A DNA stretch of 33,864 bases from Candidatus Staskawiczbacteria bacterium RIFCSPHIGHO2_02_FULL_42_22 (lineage in GTDB: Bacteria > Patescibacteriota > Minisyncoccia > Minisyncoccales > Staskawiczbacteraceae), in the NCBI GenBank assembly GCA_001820175.1, contig MHOT01000005.1, positions 1 through 33,864 on the forward strand. Reading direction: 5' to 3'. The notes under the pieces are model-generated. The model worked only from the letters and a program-made list of their open reading frames with translations. It was not told the DNA's origin and did not search any database. The translations under genes and the position numbers were made by a program. Shown in pieces: positions 15,287-21,352 of the stretch. The number at the start of each line of letters is the position of its first letter. The stretch's first letter is position 1.

Positions 15287-15460
15287 ACCGTGAATTACGA
15301 AATGCTTTCGAGGGATTTTTTCCAAATTTTGAGCGAAAATGTGATAGAATTCTGAGGCATAGCCAAGGGCTCTGTCGAAGAATTATTGCACATTTGCAGC
15401 CAAAATTTGGGGAAAAGACCCGAAAAGTCATTCTCAAGCGGGCATTTCGTAATTCACGGT
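15287..15460. mobile_element. Foldback element D (174 bp)
   Basis: 19-bp perfect terminal inverted repeats, ACCGTGAATTACGAAATGC and its complement, enclose inner arms CCAAATTTTG / CAAAATTTGG, AAATGTG / CACATTT, and an apex hairpin GAGGCATAGCC-AAG-GGCTCTGTCGA. No coding capacity. Part of the interior (CAAATTTTGAGC, TGATAGAATT) recurs in the element at the right edge of the window. Confidence 0.8.
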
Positions 15461-15464
15461 ATGA

Positions 15465-15499
15465 ATAAAAAAGTCGTTTCGGGGCCTCCGATACGACTT
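15465..15499 (-). terminator. Terminator of the Clp-N gene
   Basis: On the minus strand, AAGTCGT ... ACGACTT with an inner GC-rich part is followed by six T (the A run 15467-15472 on the plus strand). Confidence 0.8.
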
Positions 15500-15516
15500 G
15501 TTTGGTTCAAAAAAAT

Positions 15517-16080
15517 TTACACTTTCTTTATGACAATGGATTCTCCTTCTTTCATATCACGGAGAAACTGCATTATTTGTTCAAGGGTAGAATCATTGAA
15601 TTCCAGAATTGTTACCGTTTGCAGCTCTAATTTTGGCAACGGTTCATTTCCCAAAAGGAAATTAACTTCCTGTCTTACCTCTTCCAATTTTACTCCTAAA
15701 TTCATTAAAATCTTGCATGCGATGCTTTCTTGATCGCGCAAAATTGCAAGAAGCAGATGTTCAGTGCCAACGCGACGGTGGCCGAGTCCCCTGGCCTCCA
15801 AGTAGGAAAAGTCAAGAATTCTTTTGGTGGTTGGTGTGTTAGTTAACTTTCCTATGGATGGTCCGTCCGGACCAATTTGGACGATTTTTTCAACTTCAAG
15901 GCGAATTCTGTGAAGATCAACACCAATATTTTTAAGTGCATTAGCGCCAACCCCTGATCCTTCTTTGGCCAGGCCCAGCAAAACATGTTCGCTTCCAATA
16001 TATTGATGGTTAAAGCGTTTTGCTTCATGTTCGGCCCAGGCCATAACCCTGCATGCGCGGTCAGTGAAGTTTTCGTACAT
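15517..16080 (-). CDS. Clp N-terminal-domain protein without ATPase modules
   Basis: 187 residues with two Clp-N repeats: one around NHQYIGSEHVLLGLAKEG and one around GHRRVGTEHLLLAILRD. In ClpA/ClpC these domains bind substrates and adaptors, but here no Walker A/B or AAA+ module follows. Instead a 40-residue tail (LPKLELQTVTILEFND and so on) ends the protein. It may modulate a full-length ClpC or act as an adaptor. The start MYENFTDRACR at 16080 is chosen because AAGGAG lies eight bases upstream; the longer frame to 16152 would be read through that site. It follows the PEGA gene by 83 bp on the same strand and ends at its own terminator. Confidence 0.8.
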   Translation of the reverse strand: MYENFTDRACRVMAWAEHEAKRFNHQYIGSEHVLLGLAKEGSGVGANALKNIGVDLHRIRLEVEKIVQIGPDGPSIGKLTNTPTTKRILDFSYLEARGLGHRRVGTEHLLLAILRDQESIACKILMNLGVKLEEVRQEVNFLLGNEPLPKLELQTVTILEFNDSTLEQIMQFLRDMKEGESIVIKKV

Positions 16081-16163
16081 GAAACCACTCCTTAAAAAGA
16101 AAAGCAGGAATGTGAAAGGTACTACTATTAAGTGTATATTAGCGCTAAACAATTATCAATATT

Positions 16164-17513
16164 TTACGGCACCAATCTTTCCGAAACCAGTAAACCGCCT
16201 TCGCTTAACAGGTATAACTTTTTATCCTGCTGATTAAAAAAGATGTCAGGGCTTTTTATGTCAATTAAATTCTCATCTGTCAGCAATGCTTTTTGCGGCA
16301 ACGTTACGGTATTTACGTTTCCGCGGGTGTCGATTTCAGAAATAACAATAGCGTCTCTTAGGGTAAAAATAACGTAATCGTTTCCCAGCCACTGAGCTTC
16401 GTTAATAGTGTCGGAAAATCTATTTAAAAATACTGCCGCTGGGTTTTGCATATGTGTCTTTGACAGTAATATTTCATGGTCGTTTTGGTATAGAATTTTT
16501 TGGCCATCGGGCGAAGTTATTATTTCATGAACGGAGCTGTAAAAGTTTTTAAATGCTTCCGATTCACTATCCAGTAAAAATAGCGACTGGTTTTCCTGCA
16601 AAAAAGTCATATCGGCTCGCCTCAATATTTTATAAGCCGCCTCGGTTTTAATGGGGAAGGGTTTTTTGGTTAAGGTATTTATTACTATGCCCCTGGTGGT
16701 TGAGGTATATAAAAATCCATCCTGCGATAACCAGCTAATACTATTATTTGCCACGTGCCAGGCGGCAATATTTTTTATTAAAGGAAGCGTTTGTTGATTG
16801 GAATACAGATTTTTGTTTTTAACAAAAAATATTTCATTAGGATTTTCCGGATTAAAAGAAGCGTCCTCCGCCTTAGTTAGCAAGGCAAGCACAGTAATTT
16901 TTGGGTTTTGCGAAACCGATGTTACCAAAAAATAATTGCTCCCCAGTCGCACTAATGTGCGGCTTGAATCGCCCGACCACGCTACGCTGGAAATGTTGCC
17001 AGTGGCGCCAAAAAGCAGGTCTTCTGTTTGATTATTTTCAAGATGCACTAATTGATAATTGATTTTTTGTCCGATTACGATTTTAAGTAAGATGTTTTTT
17101 TCATCGGGCGAGGGATAAAATTCTTGAACGTTATTTTGCAATAAAGTAAAGCGCGGTTGCTGTTTCATTAATATTACGTTTTCTAGTTTGGTAACCGATT
17201 GGTCCAGGACTTCTAAGTTTTTTTGGTAGTCAAAATAACCGTCTTTTTTTATGGTTACGGTATGCGGTCCGGGAAGAAGATTTTGCCGAAAAACAGAAGG
17301 AGAAAACAGTCCTGTAGTTTGGCTGGCAAGCGAATCAATGGTAATGGTTGCTCCCTGGGGCAAGGCCCGTACATACATTCCGCCCGTGGCCGTTATGTTA
17401 AACCGTCGTATGTCAATGCGGTATCCCAGCGAATAGAGTATAATGTAGGGCGCAATAACCACAAATAATGCCAGACAAATCAAAAATACAATAAATCGGG
17501 TTTTTCTTGTCAT
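16164..17513 (-). CDS. Membrane-anchored PEGA-domain protein
   Basis: 449 residues. An N-terminal membrane anchor (FIVFLICLALFVVIAPYIIL) is followed by a PEGA module: GGMYVRALPQGATITIDS to LLPGPHTVTIKKDGYFDY. The rest (about 120-449) is rich in short beta motifs such as FYPSPDEKNILL, VAWSGDSSRTLV and ITSPDGQKILY, which look like a beta-propeller. An extracellular structural or sensing role is inferred; the function is unknown. The start codon abuts the end of foldback element A (17515), so its upstream region is now the element arm. No clear Shine-Dalgarno is present. Confidence 0.7.
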   Translation of the reverse strand: MTRKTRFIVFLICLALFVVIAPYIILYSLGYRIDIRRFNITATGGMYVRALPQGATITIDSLASQTTGLFSPSVFRQNLLPGPHTVTIKKDGYFDYQKNLEVLDQSVTKLENVILMKQQPRFTLLQNNVQEFYPSPDEKNILLKIVIGQKINYQLVHLENNQTEDLLFGATGNISSVAWSGDSSRTLVRLGSNYFLVTSVSQNPKITVLALLTKAEDASFNPENPNEIFFVKNKNLYSNQQTLPLIKNIAAWHVANNSISWLSQDGFLYTSTTRGIVINTLTKKPFPIKTEAAYKILRRADMTFLQENQSLFLLDSESEAFKNFYSSVHEIITSPDGQKILYQNDHEILLSKTHMQNPAAVFLNRFSDTINEAQWLGNDYVIFTLRDAIVISEIDTRGNVNTVTLPQKALLTDENLIDIKSPDIFFNQQDKKLYLLSEGGLLVSERLVP

Positions 17514-17514
17514 A

Positions 17515-17898
17515 ATAGATAGAATATTCCAGAATCGGACTTAAGGCCTCGTCCGTAAATAACATACAAGTTTTTCGCCAAGATGTCTGTCGCCTTGGCT
17601 CAAAAAAATGTGAGGCATAATAAAGTTATGCCGAGCATTTTTTGGAGCCAAGATGGCGGGCAGATTGGATGAAAAAGTGTATGTTATTTACGGACGAGGC
17701 CTAAGACCTAGAACATTTGGCAATATTGGTTGTCTTGGAGTCAAGACGCGAGGGTAATGTGTCGCAACAAATTCGCCCCGTCTCCAAAAAATTTACGAGG
17801 CGTAGCCGAAGCTACGGCGAGTAAATTTTTTGGGAAAGACAGTCAAGATTGGCAAATGGGCAGGTTCTTGGAGTCCGATTCTGGAATGTTTTATCTAT
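17515..17898. mobile_element. Foldback element A (384 bp), interrupted by element A1
   Basis: The ends ATAGATAGAATATTCCAGAA (left) and the complement of ATAGATAAAACATTCCAGAA (right) are inverted. Inside are secondary arms CATTTGGCAAT...TGTCTT / AAGACAG...ATTGGCAAATG and an apex hairpin CCAAAAAATTTAC ... GTAAATTTTTTGG with GCGTAGC / GCTACG. Removing the nested A1 (159 bp) leaves about 225 bp of simple foldback. No ORF. Confidence 0.8.
17544..17702. mobile_element. Foldback element A1 (159 bp) nested in element A
   Basis: 24-bp perfect terminal inverted repeats begin AGGCCTCGTCCGTAAATAAC (17544-17567 and 17679-17702). The interior is also folded: CTTGGCTCAAAAAAATG / CATTTTTTGGAGCCAAG and apex GGCATAA-TAAAG-TTATGCC. 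It separates CTTA from AGACC in the stem of element A. Its end matches the start of the partial element at 33774. Confidence 0.85.
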
Positions 17899-17941
17899 AA
17901 GCCGTATTCTATCAAAAATAGCCCTTTTTTCAATGATGACT

Positions 17942-18122
17942 ATAGATAAAACATTCCAGAATCGCCCTGATAACCTATAAAAATTGCGCCTCGGGGATGT
18001 TTTTCCCTTAAAAAATTCTCGATGCAGCTACGGCTGCATCTTTGGTTTTTTAAGCTCCAAAACACCCCGATGCATCAATTTTTCTGGCGATTCCAAGGGC
18101 GATTCTGGAATGTTTTATCTAT
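17942..18122. mobile_element. Foldback element B (181 bp)
   Basis: 27-bp perfect terminal inverted repeats begin ATAGATAAAACATTCCAGAA. Inner arms AAAAATTG...CGGGG / CCCCG...CAATTTTT and apex GATGCAGC-TACG-GCTGCATC lie between. The ends are shared with element A, 43 bp to the left, but the interior differs. Confidence 0.85.
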
Positions 18123-18125
18123 ATG

Positions 18126-18134
18126 TGTTATAGT
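18126..18134 (+). promoter_or_regulatory. Extended -10 promoter for the small paralogues
   Basis: TG-T-TATAGT lies four bases after the end of element B; no good -35 is visible. Predicted start is near 18141, with a leader of about 58 bases. Confidence 0.45.
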
Positions 18135-18198
18135 TAGGTCGGTTCTTTGAGGGGGTATTGGTGCCTGGCAAGAAAATGTCTAGCAAAAGGAGTCAGTC

Positions 18199-18429
18199 AT
18201 GTGGTTTTTCGTGCCGGTCAAGCGCCGAATTGATGGCTATACTGTCGGCAAACTGGTCGCTAATGTTTCGTGTGGCCAGGAAGCGGGTGCAGAGATTGAC
18301 AAAAGGTCGGCTCAATGTAGCGAAGAGTTTTACCTGGGCTATATAATTTACGGTCCCTTTAATACTTTCGAAGAATTAAACAAGTACTACGATTCTTTTT
18401 TTGCGCCCAAGGCCGAATTCGTTGCTTGA
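18199..18429 (+). CDS. Small protein of unknown function, paralogue 1
   Basis: 76 residues starting MWFFVPVKRRIDGYTVGKLV, with LGYIIYGPFNTFEELNKYY near the end. AAAGGAG lies six bases before the ATG, one of the few perfect Shine-Dalgarno sites here. The next gene encodes a relative: both have MW-(F/Y)-(F/Y)-x-x-VK-x-R-x-x-G at the start and LG-x-I-x-x-GPF near the end. No signal peptide or membrane segment. I do not recognise the family; the GPF motif followed by a charged helix suggests a small soluble domain. Confidence 0.65.
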   Translation: MWFFVPVKRRIDGYTVGKLVANVSCGQEAGAEIDKRSAQCSEEFYLGYIIYGPFNTFEELNKYYDSFFAPKAEFVA

Positions 18430-18476
18430 GTAGAGCTTAATAGGAATGCTCTGCGCAACACAAGAAAGGATTGTCT

Positions 18477-18677
18477 ATGTGGTACTACCGGACTGTAAAG
18501 GCGCGTGAGGAGGGGATTGGCATAACCTTCGGTCGGATTACCGGTGACGGCCAGACCGATAAAATTGCTGACGCAAAAATTCAGCAAACTGCCACAAATT
18601 TGCCCGATAATCTTTGTTTAGGGCTTATTCTTCATGGTCCTTTCAAAAACAAAGAAATAGCAGAAACCTCAGTATGA
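18477..18677 (+). CDS. Small protein of unknown function, paralogue 2
   Basis: 66 residues, MWYYRTVKAREEGIGITFGR and so on, ending LCLGLILHGPFKNKEIAETS-V. AAAGGA lies six bases before the ATG; an in-frame TTG at 18471 overlaps the Shine-Dalgarno spacing and is rejected. It resembles the preceding gene (47 bp upstream) and probably arose by tandem duplication with strong divergence. The pair ends at a shared terminator at 18688. Confidence 0.6.
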   Translation: MWYYRTVKAREEGIGITFGRITGDGQTDKIADAKIQQTATNLPDNLCLGLILHGPFKNKEIAETSV

Positions 18678-18687
18678 TATTATCGAA

Positions 18688-18724
18688 AACCCGACTCTTC
18701 AGTGAGCTCGGGTTATTTTTTTTC
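18688..18724 (+). terminator. Terminator of the small paralogue pair
   Basis: AACCCGA-CTC-TTCA-...-GAG-C-TCGGGTT followed by A and a long T run. The last stem bases also contain the stop codon of the opposing gene (18713-18715). Confidence 0.85.
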
Positions 18725-19399
18725 AAATCCTTCAGATAACAATCGGGTTAAATATCTTTTAAATTCCAGCTGTTCTTTAATAGAATTGGTCATTTCCAGG
18801 GCGATGATTTTTCCGAATACAAATTTGGGCAGGGTTTTTAGGTAATCAAAGTCGCTCAAGTTTTTTATGGTATGCATATCAACATTTTTTTTCGCTTCCC
18901 AGCCATTAAGGTGATTACACATAAATAATTTTTTATCCCTGTGTTCAAATACGTATTCAAAGTCCCGGCTCAATTTTTCCAAACCGCATTTAAAGTGAGC
19001 CAGGTCAATGCAAAACCCGCCGATTTTTTCCACATTTACTTTTTTAGAGACAAAATTGTCGAAATTCATTTCAAGGTAAATGTGGTTATAAAACCCACGC
19101 CACTTTTCTATATCGTGGTGGGCGAAATTTTCTTCGTGGCAGGTAAAATATTGGGTGCCAAAGTTTTTTTTCAAAAATTCCAATTCATCGCGTGCCATAT
19201 CGTGGCGGATATGTACTAAGGGAATACTAGTAATACCGGATGTCAATAACGCATCATATATTTTTTGCTTTTCTGCTTTGTTGTACATTTCCAAAAACAA
19301 AGCCACTTCTTTAATGCCCAGTTTTTCAATTTCTTGTAATTTTTCCTGCCAATCGTTTTCGGTGTCCCCCGTAATTGATACCAATATATTATTTTGCAT
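18713..19399 (-). CDS. TIM-barrel-like (xylose isomerase-like) protein
   Basis: 228 residues with alternating strand/helix pattern: ILVSITGDT, IKEVALFLEM, SIPLVHIRHDM, YIHL-type HIYLEMNFDNF, GGFCIDLAHFK, LFMCNHLNGWE and KIIALEMTNS. Histidine, aspartate and glutamate residues sit at strand ends as expected for a metal-using TIM barrel of the sugar isomerase/endonuclease IV superfamily. Assignment to that superfamily is tentative and the substrate is unknown. It is divergent from the SDR gene with a 59-bp shared promoter region, and convergent with the small paralogues. Confidence 0.5.
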   Translation of the reverse strand: MQNNILVSITGDTENDWQEKLQEIEKLGIKEVALFLEMYNKAEKQKIYDALLTSGITSIPLVHIRHDMARDELEFLKKNFGTQYFTCHEENFAHHDIEKWRGFYNHIYLEMNFDNFVSKKVNVEKIGGFCIDLAHFKCGLEKLSRDFEYVFEHRDKKLFMCNHLNGWEAKKNVDMHTIKNLSDFDYLKTLPKFVFGKIIALEMTNSIKEQLEFKRYLTRLLSEGFEKK

Positions 19400-19458
19400 A
19401 TTTATTAATTTAATATTAGTATATAAGAGGTTCTTTTCACTTGCAATAAGGAGACGTC

Positions 19459-20175
19459 ATGAAAAAGCGAGTATTGGTTACGGGCGGCAAAGGGAGAATC
19501 GGTACTATTATTTCCCAGGATCTTCGAGAAGAATTTGTTTTCAAGCTAGTGGATTGCCAATCCAGGAATGAAGAAACCGACGCTTTGCAAATCCACGTAG
19601 CCAATGATTATACAGAGCTGGAACAGGCCTGTCGGGGCATGGACGCAATCATTCATTTGGCCTGGAACAGTGGTGAAAATTGGAAGTCAAACATTGTGGT
19701 TTCGGAAAATAAAAAAATGGCGGAAAATGTCTACAGCGCTGCCGTAAAAGCCGGAGTGCCCCGGGTGATTATGGCAAGTTCCATTCACGCTGATAATTTC
19801 CAGGAATGCCTGGACTCAACGTTTAAGCTGACTTGCGACATGGAGCCAGATCCTCTAAGTTTTTATGGTTGCACTAAGGTGTACATAGAAACGTTGGGGA
19901 AAATGTATGCCAGCCGAGGCCTTGAAGTTATCTGTGTGCGTTTTGGCGGGGTCAGCCCCGATGACCAATTTCGAAAAGAAGACGGCTTTGAGAAAATCTG
20001 GCTTAGTCGGAGGGATTGCGCCAATCTGATCCGATGTTGCTTAGAAGCGCCACGGGTTCCATGGAATTTTTCGCTCTTTTATGGCGTTTCTAATAATACT
20101 GCCAGAATACATGATTGGTCAAATCCTCTGGGCTGGGTGCCGCAAGATGATAGTGCCACCAAAAAGAACATGTAA
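19459..20175 (+). CDS. NAD(P)-dependent epimerase/dehydratase (SDR), uronate dehydrogenase-like
   Basis: 238 residues. Rossmann motif VLVTGGKGRIG (residues 5-15), then MDAIIHLAWNSGENW, VIMASSIHA and the catalytic-type YGCTK (Tyr-x3-Lys). The pattern fits extended SDRs acting on sugar acids or nucleotide sugars, with uronate dehydrogenase-like as the closest impression. It is shorter than usual (about 265-320). AAGGAG lies five bases before the ATG. It ends directly in its own terminator. Context does not reveal the substrate. Confidence 0.75.
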   Translation: MKKRVLVTGGKGRIGTIISQDLREEFVFKLVDCQSRNEETDALQIHVANDYTELEQACRGMDAIIHLAWNSGENWKSNIVVSENKKMAENVYSAAVKAGVPRVIMASSIHADNFQECLDSTFKLTCDMEPDPLSFYGCTKVYIETLGKMYASRGLEVICVRFGGVSPDDQFRKEDGFEKIWLSRRDCANLIRCCLEAPRVPWNFSLFYGVSNNTARIHDWSNPLGWVPQDDSATKKNM

Positions 20176-20203
20176 GTCCGTTGCAGAAAGCGACGGATTT
20201 TTT
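20176..20203 (+). terminator. Terminator of the SDR gene
   Basis: TCCGTTGC-AGAAA-GCGACGGA followed by six T, starting just after the stop codon. Confidence 0.85.
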
Positions 20204-20243
20204 ATACAAGCGTTATATAAAAGATTCATTTATATAAAAAAAG

Positions 20244-20279
20244 AAGCCCATCCGCGTTTTGGAAAACGCGGATGGGCTT
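20244..20279 (-). terminator. Terminator of the DUF218 gene
   Basis: A 17-bp perfect stem, AAGCCCATCCGCGTTTT and its complement, with a two-base loop. On the minus strand it is followed by CTTTTTTTAT, so it mainly serves the DUF218 gene; on the plus strand the tail is weak. Confidence 0.85.
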
Positions 20280-20287
20280 ATAATATT

Positions 20288-21019
20288 TTAGTCCATCATT
20301 TCGGTCAAGCTCTTGCCCTCGGTGAGCAGGTCCCGCATGCGATCCACGTCGTACTGCTTGCCACCCTTCGGTGTTTTGTAGTATTCGCAGACCCTCTCGA
20401 TCTCCCTACTGCCACTATCGGCCAGGACGTTCTCGGCGAATAGGGGATCGACATTGAGACCAGCGCTGCGAAAGACCGCGAGTGCTCCGGGCTTTCTTTT
20501 GTCTCCCTCAGGAGCTTTGACGATGCTGTCTGACATGTGGTACAGGAGCGTTAGGATGGCGAGCTTCTCATTGCCCGTGAACATGGGTCGGCGCTTGAGC
20601 ATGATCTTCACGAATTCCGCATTCTCCTCCGTGGTGGCCGAGAGCGTTTCGGCGAACACCTTGGTGGACGGGACCCCTAACTCCTTGACGAGCATGTCCT
20701 TAATGACGGCGGCCTCCGATTTGCGGTGGTAGTCCGCGTCTGCGAATGCTTCGAAAGTGAAGGCAGCTTTATTCTGGGTCGGGTGCTCTGCGTTGAAGAT
20801 CTTTTTGTCGTCGTAGCGGACGCCGAAGTTGGAGCCACCGGAGATCATCAGGCGGGGAGCGATGCCCTTTCTAATGACGATAGCCGACGCATCTGTTCGC
20901 ATTCGCGTGTGAGGTGCCAGGAAGTAGGTGGTGATGCGCGTACCGTCCATGTCGATTAATTCCTCTTTGCACATCACCTGTGAGCCGAGCTGGATCACGA
21001 GATCATACTGCTTTTTCAT
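20288..21019 (-). CDS. DUF218 (YdcF/SanA-like) protein
   Basis: 243 residues. YDLVIQLGSQV, then AIVIRKGIAPRLMISGGSNF, the SEAAVIKDMLVKELGVPSTK helix-turn and ETLSATTEENAEFVKIML are the DUF218 order. E. coli relatives (YdcF, SanA, ElyC) are linked to envelope integrity or bind AdoMet; no membrane segment is visible here, so it is probably cytoplasmic. AGAGGAG lies eight bases before the ATG. The gene is strikingly GC-rich (GAC, CTG, GTC codons) compared with murA next door, suggesting acquisition from another lineage. Confidence 0.65.
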   Translation of the reverse strand: MKKQYDLVIQLGSQVMCKEELIDMDGTRITTYFLAPHTRMRTDASAIVIRKGIAPRLMISGGSNFGVRYDDKKIFNAEHPTQNKAAFTFEAFADADYHRKSEAAVIKDMLVKELGVPSTKVFAETLSATTEENAEFVKIMLKRRPMFTGNEKLAILTLLYHMSDSIVKAPEGDKRKPGALAVFRSAGLNVDPLFAENVLADSGSREIERVCEYYKTPKGGKQYDVDRMRDLLTEGKSLTEMMD

Positions 21020-21121
21020 GAGAATCTCCTCTGGGCGATTGAAAAGTACTGTTTTGGAACATTTCCAAAACCTAGCGAAACATTAACATTTTATTAGTTG
21101 AATGTCAAATTTAGCGGAGGA

Positions 21122-21159
21122 TTTAGCGGCGGATTTTTCGCAAAAAATCCGCCGCTAAA
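21122..21159. repeat. 17-bp perfect hairpin between the DUF218 and murA genes
   Basis: TTTAGCGGCGGATTTTT and its complement with a four-base loop, 17 bp upstream of the murA -35 box. A direct partial copy (ATTTAGCGGAGG) precedes it. It lies upstream of both divergent genes, so it is not an obvious terminator; an operator or insertion remnant is possible. Confidence 0.7.
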
Positions 21160-21175
21160 GCCGTGTTATAGAGGG

Positions 21176-21204
21176 TTGACATTAGTGATAAAAAGGACTA
21201 GAAT
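21176..21204 (+). promoter_or_regulatory. Consensus-like promoter of murA
   Basis: TTGACA (21176-21181), a 17-nt spacer and TAGAAT (21199-21204). Start near 21211 gives a leader of about 140 bases made of the interspersed repeat. Confidence 0.8.
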
Positions 21205-21218
21205 GAAACATGTTTTTC

Positions 21219-21340
21219 TAATTATCAAGTATCAATTATCAAGTATCAATTAAGTATTAAATTACTAAATTATCAAATTCGTATTTTCGTCATTGAAAAT
21301 TCACTCTATTGATAATTTATTGAAAATTGAAAATTGATAA
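21219..21340. repeat. ATCAAGTATCAATTATC-class palindromic repeat, murA leader
   Basis: AATTATCAAGTATCAATTAT words on the left face ATTGATAATT and TTGAAAATTG words on the right. Nearly identical for about 90 bp to the copy at 25791-25925; others lie at 22616-22722 and 28374-28458. Confidence 0.9.
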
Positions 21341-21352
21341 TTGAAAATTTCG

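Noticed and set aside
15161-15733. Small plus-strand ORFs across the small RNA, element D and the Clp-N gene
   Set aside because: They run through a terminator and hairpins and are antisense to a clear gene; no start signals.
15517-16152. Longer start for the Clp-N protein giving a hydrophobic N-terminus
   Set aside because: The extra 24 residues are read from the Shine-Dalgarno and promoter region; AAGGAG points to 16080.
18158-18346. 62-codon ORF overlapping the first small paralogue
   Set aside because: No Shine-Dalgarno, and the overlapping frame has a perfect one plus a paralogue.
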